This document shows, in pieces, positions 1 through 12,843 of a stretch of DNA of 29,898 bases. A model generated the notes under the pieces. That model was given only the letters and a program-made list of their open reading frames with translations, was not told the origin of the DNA and did no database searches. The first letter of the stretch is position 1, and the number at the start of each line of letters is the position of its first letter. Position numbers and translations under genes: made by a program. Origin of the DNA: Setaria digitata (taxonomy: Eukaryota; Nematoda; Chromadorea; Rhabditida; Setariidae); assembly GCA_003640385.1 (NCBI GenBank), contig RCAB01000519.1:12349-42246 (forward strand), given 5' to 3'.

Positions 1-105
1 ATATATATATATATATATATTGTTCCGAAATATGCTGATATTTCTCAAGCAGAGATTGAAAATCATTCGCATAAAATGATTAATTATTCCGACAGATTAA
101 ATTAA
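1..105 (+). other. Doubtful coding remnant at the left edge
   Basis: After an (AT)n run (1-20), the frame starting at position 1 stays open to TAA at 103-105 and from 22 reads VPKYADISQAEIENHSHKM and so on, with a residue mix unlike the Phe/Leu/Ile-rich noise elsewhere. No acceptor AG is visible before it and the AT run is in frame, so it may be the end of a coding exon starting outside the window, or chance. No family is recognised. Confidence 0.2.
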
Positions 106-3100
106 AATTCATTTCAAATGGCAATGATTTTTTTTTTCAGCTGAAAGATTTGATGAAATTAATTCTGGTTATGCGTAGTATTTCTCTTCTCTTCTAATTG
201 TACAAATTGATGATATATGAAATCATTTTGAATTTATAAATTTATCATTCTGTTGGATCGTTTTCAAGTGTTTTTTTTCCTTTTCTCTCTTCTCTTTTCT
301 TTTTTTTCCTTTCATATTTTGGATGGAATTTTTTTAAAATATTTTTATCTTATCGAAATATTTTACAATAATGCTGCCATGGATAATATACATCCATCAT
401 TTATGACATCACTGCTCTTCTCCTATAATTCTTTTTAATTCGTTAAATTTTATTTTCATTTAAACACATTGTATAACTTCAGTATCTAATATTAAAAAAT
501 ACCTACTTGCCAGCGAATGAAATAATGGAAACTAAATTAAATTTTATTAGCACAAATCATCAAGTCATGGTAGAACTAGTCCTGCACTCTAACAATTTTT
601 CTAAAACAGAAAAAATGATATTTTCTTCTTTTCATATTATTTATGGTATGCATAATAATTGTTATAAAGTTATTTCAAATTTATTATTCTTTCTGCTTAA
701 ATTTAGGGGAAAAAATAGTCGATTTTTGTAAAACAATTTTGGCAAAATTATAAGTTATCAATATTCTTATTTTTCTTTTTATCTGTATATGATATTTAAT
801 ATAGTTGTGATGCACAATTCTTTAGAAATGATATGATATGATAATTAAACGGCATTTTTTTTTTTATGCAAAGTTTGTCGATTGAGAGAAAATGAAAGGG
901 ATAAATTTGATATAATTTAAAAGTTTAACATAGAAGGGATATGTATTTTACAGTATTGCTACGCATTTAATTTTTCCTTCTCTCTTTTTCTTCATCTTCA
1001 GCTATTTAATCACTGCTAACAAATCTCACTAATTGATTACTTATCAAATCTCCTCGTTGTAATATTTATTTTAATTCTAAATTAAGCAGTAACTAATAAT
1101 TGCATATTAATTTTAACTTTCAAATGTTATTCTTAATTATCATTTATCTTATCAAGCCTTCCATTCTACTTCTTCAACATTATGATTTCGAAATTATTTG
1201 GATTTGATTTGTTTTGTTTTGATTTTTAAGTTACAAGGAGTGGGAAGCAATTAGGAATGTTTGTTCTAATAAATGACATTTATTTTGCAGTTTAAAGTTC
1301 ATATTGTATTTAATTAAGCCATTCATTTTATATAATTTGATATAGTAATATTAGAAAATTGTTTGAGAGCATTATGCATTATATGACGAATTGTATGAAT
1401 AATATTTTTACACAACAAAATAATTTTCATTTAGATCTTTCGGTGAAATTGTCAAATTGTGGAAAATTTTTGTTTAATTAGAAAAAGCTCAAGGGAGCTT
1501 TCACCTATCTGTTTAGAAAATTATATTATTTGAAAATTGTCACATTTACTAAAATCCTTGATTAATTATTACTGCTAAATCGTCTGTTCATATCTTTAAC
1601 AAAATTTATATACCATTAAGGATTTTTCCATTTTCATCTCTAAGAAGGTAGAGAATTAAAAAAAAAAAAAAAAAAATTTTTTTTTTTAAAATTCAGTGGA
1701 CAACTGCTCATCATGATCAATGATCATTTTGTTTATAACATTTTTGAAGTCACTTAGCTGCATTCGATATAATCAAACGCTGGTCGCAAAGTTTATTTTA
1801 CTTGAATGAATGCCAATTTCAATAATTAGATTTTACTAGAATATCGACTAATTTCATCGACTTTTGTATCAATTCATTTTGAATGACACCGATCATCTGC
1901 ATTTGGATTTGAAATGTAATTAATAACCGATTGAAATTTTAATTTATTTTTAGGCAGTGAACAATGTTTAAATTATTTCAGTTTTTTTAACATCTACAGT
2001 AATATAATTCTGAACCATACAAAGGATGGTAAATTTAGTCTTAGCTTTTTGTATGATTTTCTTTTTTTTCAAGTTATTATAAATGATGTTCAAAAGTTGT
2101 ATTAAATTTAAGACCATCAGTCAAACTTCGTTTTATTCATATAAATTATCATTATAGTGATATAATTGGTTGTGTTTTTTCTTCTTAAATTGAAATTTTG
2201 TATCTAAATTATTGTTTGAAAATTGACCAATCGTTAGGAAGTTTTTTTTTTTTTTATCCATTTATTTTGACATCTTTCATGAAATATGATCATTGGATCC
2301 AGTTTATTTTAATTTTTAATAATTTCACTGAAACTGGAAAAAAATGTTTAAAAAACTTGGAATTGTTTTGCAGTATGATGATCAATCTTAATAGTTTGAA
2401 CGGAACTGTTATAATAGTGTTGGAACTTTTGAATAATTTTTGTTTAAAATCTCAAAAGAATTATTACTTTTATCTTTATGAATTTTTTTTTTTTTTCAAA
2501 CATATAGCCCATTAATAAGTTTGCTCATTTTATGGCTAAGAAAATTTCTTAACCTAATTTATTTCATCATTTTTAGTTAAGCATTGCTGAATTACAAGCA
2601 TTTTTTGTGCCTATTTATCAGATTTAAAAGATAACTTTGAAGGAAAAAAAAAATGATAATTTAGCAATACCACTGTTAATTTTTTTTTCGTTTTAATTGT
2701 AAGGGAATTCCATTGTTATCACATTTTTAAGTTTTTTTCTTTCTCTCTCTCTCTCTCCTTTCTTCTCCCTCTCTTCTTGTTTTCTTTTTTCTTCTTTTTT
2801 TTTGTCTCAGTTTTTTTTCCTACTTATTTTTAGAGAGAAACAATGAGGAAGCAATAAAAGTAGTAGCAGGAATTAAATAAAATATGCGAAATTTTCAGGC
2901 CTTTTTTGCTCTTTAACTTTTTGTTAAACTTGAAATTTTTTTCTTCATATCTTTTTCAAATAATAACTTTCCAAACAAAAAATACTTCCTTGTAAAAGGG
3001 GAGTATTTTATACTTCAGTGATCATTTCCCAGTCAGCATACTAATAAATTGCTGCTTTATTGTCAAATTTCCGACTTTTTTTTTTGCTCTGTCATTCGTT

Positions 3101-3721
3101 ATTTTTAAAATTATCAAACACACTGTTAATAATTTATCATTTTTTCTAATCTTAAATATATACTTTTTCTTTTTATACACTATCTGTGGTTTGAATAAAT
3201 TGCATTTCAATTTCAATTTTATTGTTTCATTCAGTCATTTCAGTAAACATATTATTTTGTGTAAACATTGAAAAGCATTATATTTATCACTTTGTTCGCT
3301 AGTTACCAATGATTAGCAGTTGTGTACTGTCTTATACAGTTAAACAAACTTTTTTTTTTTCACATATTTATCATTACAGTAACAAACATTTTACAAATTC
3401 GTCTAACATACAATTCTTCTGGAAACAATTAAAATCTGTATACTATTTTTTGCATATTTGTCATTGCATCAATAAAAATATATCCATTTATAATAATACA
3501 ATAAAATTACGTTCATTTATTTTATTAATCGATTCTGTTTATTTTACTTTGGAAAATGATCAATACAGGTATACTGTACTCTACAGTAAGCCGAACCATT
3601 TACCATGTTTGCCTTTACGGTAATGAAAATATATTCTTGTGAGATGTATATATATATTTTTATATAGAAATGCTTCTATAAATGAAATATGAGGAAACGA
3701 AAAGTACGGGACGAAAAGAAT

Positions 3722-3780
3722 GAGGGGAGGGGGGGGAGGGAGAGGGAGAGAAAGGGAGAGAGAGAGAGAGAGAGAGAGAA
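3722..3780. repeat. GA/GGGA microsatellite
   Basis: A purine-only tract: GGGGAGG and GGGAGAGAAAGGGA units followed by about eleven uninterrupted GA units. It produces artificial Arg/Glu and Leu/Ser repeat frames on the two strands, which are not genes. Long purine-pyrimidine tracts can adopt triplex structure. Confidence 0.9.
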
Positions 3781-4258
3781 GGATTACATCATTTGAAACA
3801 TTCACTTACGTTGAATTCGCAGCAAGAATTTTGAAAATTCGATTGAAAAAGATTATCTTTTTGTGTAAGATTCTCTTCTTAATCTGTTTCTTATTTCTCT
3901 TACTGTCCAACTGCTGATAATACTAATTATCAATCTATTTTAATCTTCAACTACTTGTTCCTTTTCATTTTCCCCTTAGGCTTACCTATATATGCCTATA
4001 ACCTGTTCTAATTTATCGTAATTTCCATTTGCATATTTTTATTTCATGATATTTCATTGGGGAAATATGTACGTTTGATATGGATAAAATTTGATGATTT
4101 TACTTATTTTGAGATATTGATTTTTAGTTTACACTGATAAAATCACACTTCTAATTTATCAGGAATAGTTTTCCTCTGAAAATAAAAAATAAAGAGTTCC
4201 TTTTCCCATTTATCAATTTTTTTCTTTTATTCATATTACTGTTCAATAATATTATGTA

Positions 4259-4308
4259 TAATAATAATAAAATAAATGATGATAATAATAATAATAATAA
4301 TAATAATA
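4259..4308. repeat. ATA/AAT trinucleotide microsatellite
   Basis: Imperfect then perfect runs of AAT (TAATAATAAAATAAATGATG followed by about nine AAT units). It lies in non-coding sequence and has no other visible feature. Confidence 0.85.
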
Positions 4309-5483
4309 TATGCTTAATCATTTTATATTTGTTTATTATATTTAGATAAACCACTAGTAAAGCAAATGTATATATTATTTTATGGAATGAATTTAGTCAC
4401 TATTTTGAGTTATTTTCAATACTTGTTTTTATTTCCATCATTTTTGAAAGTAAGCTTTCTTTTTTATTTACTAAGAATAATAGTATTGCATACCATTAGT
4501 GCTACCCTTTTTCTCATATTTGTACTCTTTTGTTAACTGATGTTTTCATCTTTATATCATCCCTTCCTATAAGAGAGTATTATCAGTGCTTGTCTATCAA
4601 ACTTTTGCGCAGTATTTTTTCTTGTATTAATTTAATTTGTTTATTAATTGCATATTTTGCATAATTCATCGAATAAATAATCATTTCATATGTCAAAAAG
4701 AATGATGAATGAATTGATTGCTTCGCTTGCTTATACTTTGATTTATTTATTTTTATTTTTGCTAAACATTTTGTTTCACTTTTTTATTTCTGCTTTCATT
4801 TTATATATTCCTACTTCCATTTTCCCATCCATTTTTGTTCCCTTTTTTTTTTCTTTTTTTTTTTGAAATATTTCTCATTTTTTTGTCCATTATTATTACT
4901 TTTTTTTTTTCTTCCCATTTGAAACCAAATATTTTTGTTTAGAATTTGTTTTTTGTTCCATTAGCAAATTTCTATTTAATGTACATTTTGTTAATATGAA
5001 AATTAAAATTTTTGCACAAAGAAAAAAAAAACATAATCATTTTACTTAAAGTTTCTGTGATTAATTCTTCTCCCTTTTCTGTAATTAACTCTTTTTCTTT
5101 TGATTTTCCTTTTTCTTTAAACGATCATATCCTAAATTATATGTTTAAATTATTTGTTTCAGTCACTTATTATTTTCATATTGATTTTTGCAAAAATTTT
5201 AATCAACTTTGAATAATGCTAGCAGTGATTGAATTTGGGAATTATGCAAAGTTTTAAAAATGAAGCATAAAGAGATCATTCAGTTCTTATTAATCTAAAA
5301 TATGCAGAAATTAATTTTCATTTTATCTATCAAATAATTATCAGTTACTGTTTTTTTCACATGTGTATTTGTTTATACAGAAAACACTAACAGGTTGTTT
5401 TTTTTTTTTTCATTTAATTTCGTGAATTTTTAAAAGAAAAAACTCTTTGAACTATTAAAGTAATTCAAGATGATTTTTCTTTT

Positions 5484-5531
5484 AGCAAATTGATTATTAT
5501 GTTTGTAACTATTTATGCAACGATATTTTGA
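5484..5531 (+). promoter_or_regulatory. Possible trans-splice acceptor and short upstream ORF of the REI-1-like gene
   Basis: A pyrimidine-rich stretch ending TTTTCTTTTAG at 5485 resembles a nematode acceptor and lies 85 bases before the chosen ATG. If a spliced leader joins here, the 5' leader carries an upstream ATG at 5499 that reads ten codons and stops at TGA 5529-5531, in the same frame as the main start. This supports ATG 5571 as the true start. Neither trans-splicing nor regulation by the upstream ORF can be shown from sequence. Confidence 0.35.
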
Positions 5532-5570
5532 ATTATTCTCACTTCAAAAAAGAAAGCGATAATAGGCCGA

Positions 5571-8500
5571 ATGAATGCAACTAATGTAATTTTACACAAT
5601 GAAACAAATGGGCCTTCGACATCAAAACAGTCATCTACAGCGGGTGAGAATTTGTTATTTTTTTTTTAACTCTGATTTTTAATTTTTGAATTATCTAAAA
5701 TAACTAAATTGGTGTGAAATCATTGCACAATTACGAACATGTGTTCAGTGAAAAATTCGAAATACACATTCATTGGTCGGTTACTAATTTAAAGTATGAC
5801 ATTAAATGATAGTGATGGTGTCGCGAATACTGAATGTAATGTGACTGAATATGTTCATAATATAAGTGCTATGATAATAATGAACGATTGATTTGTACAA
5901 TGAATGTGATTGTTTTATTGCTCTAAGTATTTTACGCAACTGATCGAAAATTTTAAGTACTGATATTAAAAATGATGAACTGGCAGTATTGAGTGGATTA
6001 ATAGCAGTGTTATCACGGATAATGAATGTATAGTTTTAATAGTTGTAAGGATGAATACTGCAATAAATTTGTACAAATATTAGTCGGAAATATTGAAATT
6101 TGATGATCGTTTATTTATTTTTCCAGAAACAGTTGGTAATGATGAGGTGGATTACATATTGGATGATGATTTCCGGCTAGATGCAAAACATTTAAATCGT
6201 GTTCATGAAGAGCTGGAAAAATTGAATATTGCAACGGATGTAATCAACAAATTAGAATTGCAACTTGATGAAGCACGGGCTATTTTTAGGTATATTTGAA
6301 TTTATATATATATTTCTCTCTTATATAAGAGAGAAATAGTAAGGGAGACGAGAAACAAAAGATGATAAAACTAAATTTCACATGCTACTACCTGTTTTGT
6401 GACATTGGTTTGCATATACGTGTGTATGCCGATCGATAAATTTGATTAAGATTCTAAGTTGGATGTGAAGTGGTTTTGATTTGAATTTTTTTATTATTTC
6501 AGGAAAATTCAAACTTCTTGGTCTCAAAAATTGAATGAATTAAGCCGTAAATATGGTTCAGCAATTGCGAAAGGTCGACCTTATTATGAAGCAAAGCTTA
6601 AGGTTATTCTACCGTCTATAGTTATGTTACTTATACTTTGACAAAAAGTTCAAAATATGGGAAGGTTTTCGTGCAAATGATTTCACTATTTTGATGAAGT
6701 ATTTTTTATTGTTTGCTGATATTAAAAAGTGGAATCTGTGTTTATTTATGGGTTAAATAAAATAAACTTTACACTGGTAAGGAAAGGAAAATATGCATGG
6801 GATGTTTTATTTATTTATTTTTGTTTAATACGATTAGTTGTAGCAGGAACGTCCTTATGTTTGACTTTATTGGACCTGTTATCAACTGTTATGACGAAAG
6901 AAAACTTTGATGCTGATTGAACAGGCGTTTACTGTGTGACTTGTAAAGTTTATTTTGGGAGCTCTGTTTCGGATAAATTGGTCAAACTGTTTAGTTAATC
7001 TGATAATGATAAACATTTAATTCAGTGAAAATGAGATAATTGAGAAAAATTGGCCTAATTACATCATACTGTTAAAAATAACACGAAAAAATCTAATATT
7101 TAATCGGTTTTATTGTTATTTACTCAGAAAAATGATTTATGATGGGCAAAAATTGTGCGAATTATTTCATTAATTATTGATCAGAAGATGTTGTGTAGTT
7201 TTTAAGATAGTAGATGTATTTCAAGTACGCAAAAATGCTCTACATGGTTTTTTTTTTTTCTCTTTTGCCTAAAGCAGAAGTTTGAATAAGGACTCAATAA
7301 TAATTATTGGATATTAATAATTTCATAAATGATTGTAAGAATCAACTTTGAAATCATTATTCTTATTCTTATCTTAATTTTGAGAGGGAGAAAGAAAAAA
7401 GAGCAAAAACGAAATGATTTCTTATTTTGTAGCCAATATTCTACTCCTTTCTTTTTTCATTCTTCAATTTGAAGGAAAGACGATTGCGTGAAGAAGCGCA
7501 AAATGCTGCGATACGTTTTGAGCGTGCCAATTCGATGCATGCAGTGGCGAAGCAGCAAGTGAAATTAACACAAGATAGTTTAAATCGACAACGAATCATT
7601 GAACCAGAATGTTTGGAGGCTAGAAATTTTCATTCATTGAAATTAAAATATGATCTGTTCATATAATTAATTATGTGCTTCTAAATTTTATCAATTGAGT
7701 ATTAGTAGTATTATTAGTATTAGTTAAGTAGTATTATTTTATCAGTCTAGCAGTATTATGTTCTGTAATATTGCTTCAGTGGCAATATTATAAGGCTATT
7801 TTGTATAGTATTTAATTAAATTAAATTATGAGTATATGAAAGCGTCATACTACTAGTTGAAATAGAGGAAATAATCTGTTTTTGAAAAATTTTTACTTCA
7901 TTTGGAAACATTGTAGAATTTTTTACTATCAGACCCTGAATATTTTTAGTTTTAATTAGTCTGATTAAAAATTATGCTTCAGCGATTAACTGCTGGGAGA
8001 ATGGAGTAAGTAAATTCCAAAAAAAAGAAGATTCATTTAGTTTTTCCTTCCTTTTTTTTGTAAATTTAATTATTTTAAAGGTATTGAACCATCATATCCA
8101 ACGTGTAAATGAGGCAGAACAGGAACGTGTGGAAGCTGAAGAAATACATCGTTCAATATCAGAACGTATGGCACAATTATCAAAGGAAATCGCCAAGATG
8201 GAAGAAGCAAATAGTCGTTCTATCAAGAAAAGTCGGCATTATTTTGAGCAACGCATCGAATTTACAAGAATTTTGGAGCATCAAAAAAGTCTCATTCTAA
8301 AACTTGAATCTGAGGTTAATTGTGGTTCTTTTTTTTTCTGCTACTTTAAAGTATCGAAGTATCACAAGATTTAATTTTTAATGACTTTTGAAGGTGCGTC
8401 AGAAAAAGTATGACTATACATCCTCGTTGAGAAATTTGGAACAGATATCGGATGCTATACATGAAGAAAGAAGTGTATGTTTTTCCTCTATTTTATTAAT

Positions 8501-10605
8501 AAAATAAACTATGAAATGAAATTTTTTAGCTTCATTTCATTATTCTGTTTTACTTCAGTTACTGTAAAAAATTTTAATAGTAATTTTAAGTTTCTAGTAT
8601 GGAAGTATTCGGATAGGACAGTGATGATAATAATAATAAATTAGTATTTTAATAATGATTTAGATATTATTTGATGTATCCTAGTAATAAAATACTCAGT
8701 ATTCATTCAGTCCATTAATCCTGAATAATGTGAGTAATTAAGTAATACAATATTGATAGTAATGAAGTATCATTTAGCTGTAGTATTTTTGTCATATAGT
8801 ATTATTATTGTCTTTTCTAACCTTTAATAATAATAGTAAATTGTAGTAATTGTTGATGTTGAAATTTAGAAAAAGAACTTTCTTATTAAATGTTACTTAT
8901 ATGTACAGTTATCAAGTGTAAGACGTGAACCTGGCGTTGGTTGTGAATCACCTGATTTACCAAATTGTGAGGTAACAGCATATGAGAAAGAAAAAGAACA
9001 ACGTCGTGTTGAAGAGGAGGAAGAAAGACGTCGTAAAGCTGATATTGCAAATAGTATTGCTCTCGAAGGGATTAAAGTAGCCTTTGATCAGGTTTCGTTT
9101 TTCACTATTAAAAAATTTGCTAATATTTTTCAAAAATAACGAGATGAAATTTCTTAATCCTAGGCTGTATTGTTGAAGTGGTGGCATTTTAAGAAATGAT
9201 ATATCCATCCTATGCTGATGCATAAAATTTTCCGCAATTGTTCCATTGATCATTCTGAGTTCAGGGAAGAGAATCTGAAGAGAACTGCATTTATAGCTTT
9301 TTATAATGTGGAATGTGATTTACAAGCTATTGTTCACATTAGTGGATTCATTTATTTTTATTTTCCATTTTTAGCTTAATCTGGATTGTGATAAAGCAAT
9401 CGATCCATCTCTATTTGATGAATCTCCTGAGGGAATAGATTCAGGAGCAGTTAAAGATGGTAGTCTTGGTTCAGGTGTTATATTACTTGCACAACAGTTG
9501 ATTCTTAATCAAGGCAAATCGAAACGAAGTGGTAAAACAATTAGGTATGATATTTGGTAGTTTTGAATCAGTTTCAGTTCTTAATCAATTTTTTTCCATT
9601 ACTATGATAAGGTATTTAATAAATAATACTTTCGATTTCTTCTCCATTATTATGAACGACAGTTGAAGAATCAGTTAAGATACTGGTTTTAAAGGTGTCA
9701 GCACGAGGAAATGTTTAGATTATCAGCCGATTTAACTGATTTTCGATATCGCACTGAATTGCCCGAAGGAGCAGCAGGTGCAGGAGTAGCAATTTCTGTA
9801 CCTGATGGCAGTGATAGCGATAGCTCATTAGAAAGTAGTCATACAGGTGTAACGGTGAATACGGATGATTTAACAGGAATGCTGCGAAGTCATTCCCAAA
9901 TGATTGAAGTAAGTTGTATTATATATAACAGTTTATTTTAATCAAAAAAGAAACCAACAGCTGAATGAATACAAATAGAAGTTGTATGATAAATTATGAT
10001 TGTTTAAATATTTCAGATCTAATTTATGTTTCCCTGTATTTAATCCTCTTCAACATTTAATAATAAGTCCAAATTTTTCCATTCCTTTTTCTTTTTTGTC
10101 CTCTTTTTTTTTTTTGTATTGTAGGAAAAACATCAAAAAATAGTTTTGAACTGTGTCTCTATTTTTTTTTTTTTTTTTTTTTTTTTTGTTTGATAACCAG
10201 AAAGCAATAATTTTTATCTGCACATGATATTTTTATCAGTAGCTTTAACTGCAGTTTGTTTAGCAAGAAGAAAAAAGGAAAGAGGATGATATATAATTTG
10301 AAGTGCTAATCAATATTTGACATTCGGCAATTCTTTTATAGTTCGCATTCCACAACAGCAGAATGCAAAAAAAAAATGCCATTAATTTAAGGCTCATGTT
10401 TACTACTTAAGATTTTTATTTATTTATTTATTTTTTTTTTACTGTTTATTTAAGAAGAAATAACTTTGCGTATTTCTTTTTTCAGGAAATTGATGAATGT
10501 GCACAGCGTACCGAAACTATTCTGCATAATAATTTAAATGTTATTCATAGAAGTGGAAATGATGATGTCGAAGGAGATAGTGGTCATAGTTCATTGAGTT
10601 TCTAG
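5571..10605 (+). CDS. rei-1: SH3BP5/REI-1-like RAB-11 guanine nucleotide exchange factor
   Basis: Ten exons: 5571-5643, 6127-6289, 6503-6602, 7475-7618, 8081-8314, 8394-8474, 8909-9091, 9375-9544, 9695-9908, 10486-10605. They sum to 1482 bases (493 aa plus TAG) with consistent phases. The product matches the SH3BP5 family: a long coiled coil from about residue 35 to 265 with family signatures such as KARPYF-like AKGRPYYEAKLK (end of exon 3), AAIRFERANSMH (exon 4), LNHHIQRVNEAEQER (exon 5), KSRHYFEQ, and RNLEQIS near residue 251. The C-terminal 230 residues are acidic and Ser-rich (DGSDSDSS) and probably disordered. Known family role: SH3BP5 and C. elegans REI-1/REI-2 activate RAB11 on Golgi and recycling membranes. 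The intron after exon 4 starts with GC, not GT. The start is the first ATG after an in-frame TGA at 5529. Human SH3BP5 is about 455 aa. Which nematode paralogue (rei-1 or rei-2) is not certain. Confidence 0.93.
6311..6338. repeat. Perfect 28-base palindrome in intron 2 of the REI-1-like gene
   Basis: Positions 6311-6324 (TATTTCTCTCTTAT) are the exact reverse complement of 6325-6338. The palindrome begins 22 bases after the exon 2 donor (GT at 6290-6291). In the pre-mRNA it could fold into a stem of about 12 pairs with a tight loop. Its function is unknown. Confidence 0.8.
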
Positions 10606-10610
10606 TCATT

Positions 10611-12740
10611 TTTATATATTTATATATTTCATCCTTGTCAAGAGTATTTTTTTTTTATTTTGAAATAATTTGATGGATGCTATAAATAAATTAATATGTT
10701 TGTATGTTTGGGTGTTGCATTCTTCCCTATGTTCTGATTTTATTCAAAAAAAATTGTGATAAACTTTTCATTTCTTGTATTTTTTTTTTTTTTTTTTGCT
10801 TTTCTGATTAATTGAACAAAACAAGAACGACAAAAATTAATAGTACAAAATATACTTAGGGTCTTATTCACGTCTTGCCACGTTTTAAATAACCTCTACT
10901 CTGGCGTTTTTCAATATTTCTACGTTATGCGGGTAGTTGAAATTGTTAAGTATTCCATCTACTTAAATTCATTTTATATCCCAATACTTTCTTTATACAT
11001 TATACGATCTGTGTTTCTTTTTTAGTCCTTAAAAATACATCGAACATACGAAATGATTTACATTTTTTATGGTACTTAGGCAGTGAAATATATTTATATA
11101 TATATATATTTTTTTTTCTGCTTAATCAGTTCTTACACGGTACCAAATGAAAAATGATTAGATGAATTGGAAAGAGGAAAAAGAAAAATTTGCAAATAAT
11201 GCAGACATTTTTAGGTGCAACATATGTTTTTTTTTTTTCCATAATTTTCAGATTTTTAGCATTGTTCTTTGTCAGAATAACTAGAATCCTACTTCAGATA
11301 ATTTTTTATATGAAATTTAAAAAGTACACCGGTCGTCTGTTCTTCATCATTTTTAAATGTACAATTATCACACCATTAATTTAGGAATACTTTTACCTAT
11401 GTAATTTGTCACTTTCTTTTTTTGGTTTCTGAAATTTTCCATATTTTGAAAGCATAATAATGGTTTGTATGCTGTGATTAGTTTCCTTAATTACTTTTCA
11501 AACTTTATAAAGTTTTCGAATTCATGGTTCTCATATTTCAAATATCAACCATTTATTTGAAGCTTCATGAATTACATTTCGAAAATTTTTTCTTTTTTTT
11601 TTTTTTTTTTTCACTTTCAATTTAATCATTTATGTTGTGCACATATAAAGAAGCTAGGTTTTTAATTTGTTAACAGCCATTATATCAGTGTAATAGATTA
11701 ATATTTTGCTATTGTTCAGTTTCACTTAGTTCGATTCATTTCAAATACAGTTCATTGTCTTTTTTTATTCAGCAACGAATTCAATTTAAGAAATAATAGT
11801 AAGCGAAAAAAGTGCAATTGGTAAGACGAAATCATCATCCTTCAGCACATCTAGGATAAGCTGTGTAATTTTGAAACAGCTAAATTTAATAATTCTTGTT
11901 TTTTCTTTTTTGTCCCCACATTTCAAAGCAAAAATATATCATACTTGTTATAAATGTGATATTTTTTGCCCAAAATAAGATCATACGTTTTATATTTTAT
12001 ATTCCCTTACCTATGCATTTATTTATGTTTACATATGCACATCAGTGGTATTATAATGATAATTTTACTGATAAAATGAGTGCAATGTGTATTTGGAACG
12101 TTCACATTTTACATTTGTTAACCTGAATCAAAACGATTATTTTGCTAAATTGGTATCATTAAGATCATCGGAAATCAAATATTAGTTACAGTAAGTGATA
12201 ATAATAACAGAAAGTGATAATTATTTGGGAAAGTAGAGTGTTAATTTTTGAAAATATCTGTTGATGTGTAACTTTTTTTTTTTTTTTTTCTGCGATATAT
12301 AGTAGCAATACGTGACGGAATTTGACATGTTTACTTCCACTTTCTACGTATCATTTGTTGAATTAGCTGATTTGTTTCATTTCGAGTTAGATAGGTAATC
12401 AATCATGTAAAGATTAGTGATATGTAATGTAACTTGCTAAATGCATTGATGCTATAGAAGACGTGTTTACGGCATAGTTTGTTAGGTACATCACTGATTA
12501 TGTGACTTAACATAGTACTGATGATACCTGATGTAAACTTTTTAAGTATGCTGCTGTTGCATGATGTAATTTGTTATTTGTGCTAACAATGTTTTTATCA
12601 TCATGGTGACAGAAATTTGACAAATGATCTAATAGGATTTGTTGGAATTAAATCATTTGTTGAATTAAATTATTTCCTGTTAAAATTAAATTTGAAAATA
12701 ATTCACAATATTCGATTGCAATGAAGCAAAATAATGAACA
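10611..12740. other. Intergenic region without a recognisable gene
   Basis: This is the same-strand spacer between the REI-1-like gene and mrpl-35. It holds the poly(A) signal of the first gene, many poly-T runs (for example near 10780-10797 and 11590-11610) and an (AT)n stretch near 11094-11110. Short ORFs on both strands are T-rich and Phe/Leu/Ile-dominated with no family resemblance. It must contain the promoter of mrpl-35, but no motif stands out. The spacing of over 2 kb argues against an operon. Confidence 0.6.
10685..10690 (+). terminator. AATAAA polyadenylation signal of the REI-1-like gene
   Basis: A canonical AATAAA lies 80 bases after the TAG stop (10603-10605) and is followed by a TG-rich stretch (TTTGTATGTTTGGGTGTTG) of the kind found just after cleavage sites. 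It is the first AATAAA downstream of the stop. Confidence 0.6.
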
Positions 12741-12745
12741 ATTTC

Positions 12746-12747
12746 AG
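12746..12747 (+). promoter_or_regulatory. Possible spliced-leader acceptor of mrpl-35
   Basis: The string AATTTCAG ends at 12747, 96 bases before the ATG at 12844, with no other ATG in between. A weaker candidate, TTTTAAAAG, lies closer to the start. A 24-28 base A-run separates both from the ATG. Trans-splicing is an inference from nematode practice. Confidence 0.35.
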
Positions 12748-12843
12748 GTGTGATATTTTGCTGAAATTGCTAAAATAATTAATTTCATTCTTTGAAAATT
12801 TTAAAAGAAAAGGAAAAAAAAAAAAAAAAAAAAAAAAACTACA

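Larger units (their letters stand above)
106..5480. other. Gene-poor AT-rich region upstream of the REI-1-like gene
   Basis: No gene can be supported on either strand. Frames here are short and dominated by Phe, Leu, Ile, Lys and Asn, as expected from poly-T/poly-A. It holds simple repeats: A19T11 at 1658-1687, a CT-rich stretch near 2738-2760, a GA microsatellite at 3722-3780 and an AAT/ATA microsatellite near 4259-4308. The promoter of the REI-1-like gene is presumably near the right end. Confidence 0.6.

Noticed and set aside
3581..3917. Overlapping open frames on both strands rich in Leu/Ser or Arg/Glu
   Set aside because: They are produced by the GA microsatellite at 3722-3780 and flanking low-complexity sequence; no homology or splice sites.
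8957..9253. 98-codon minus-strand frame
   Set aside because: Antisense to exon 7 of the REI-1-like gene and its intron; the plus-strand frame is the one that keeps phase with flanking exons.
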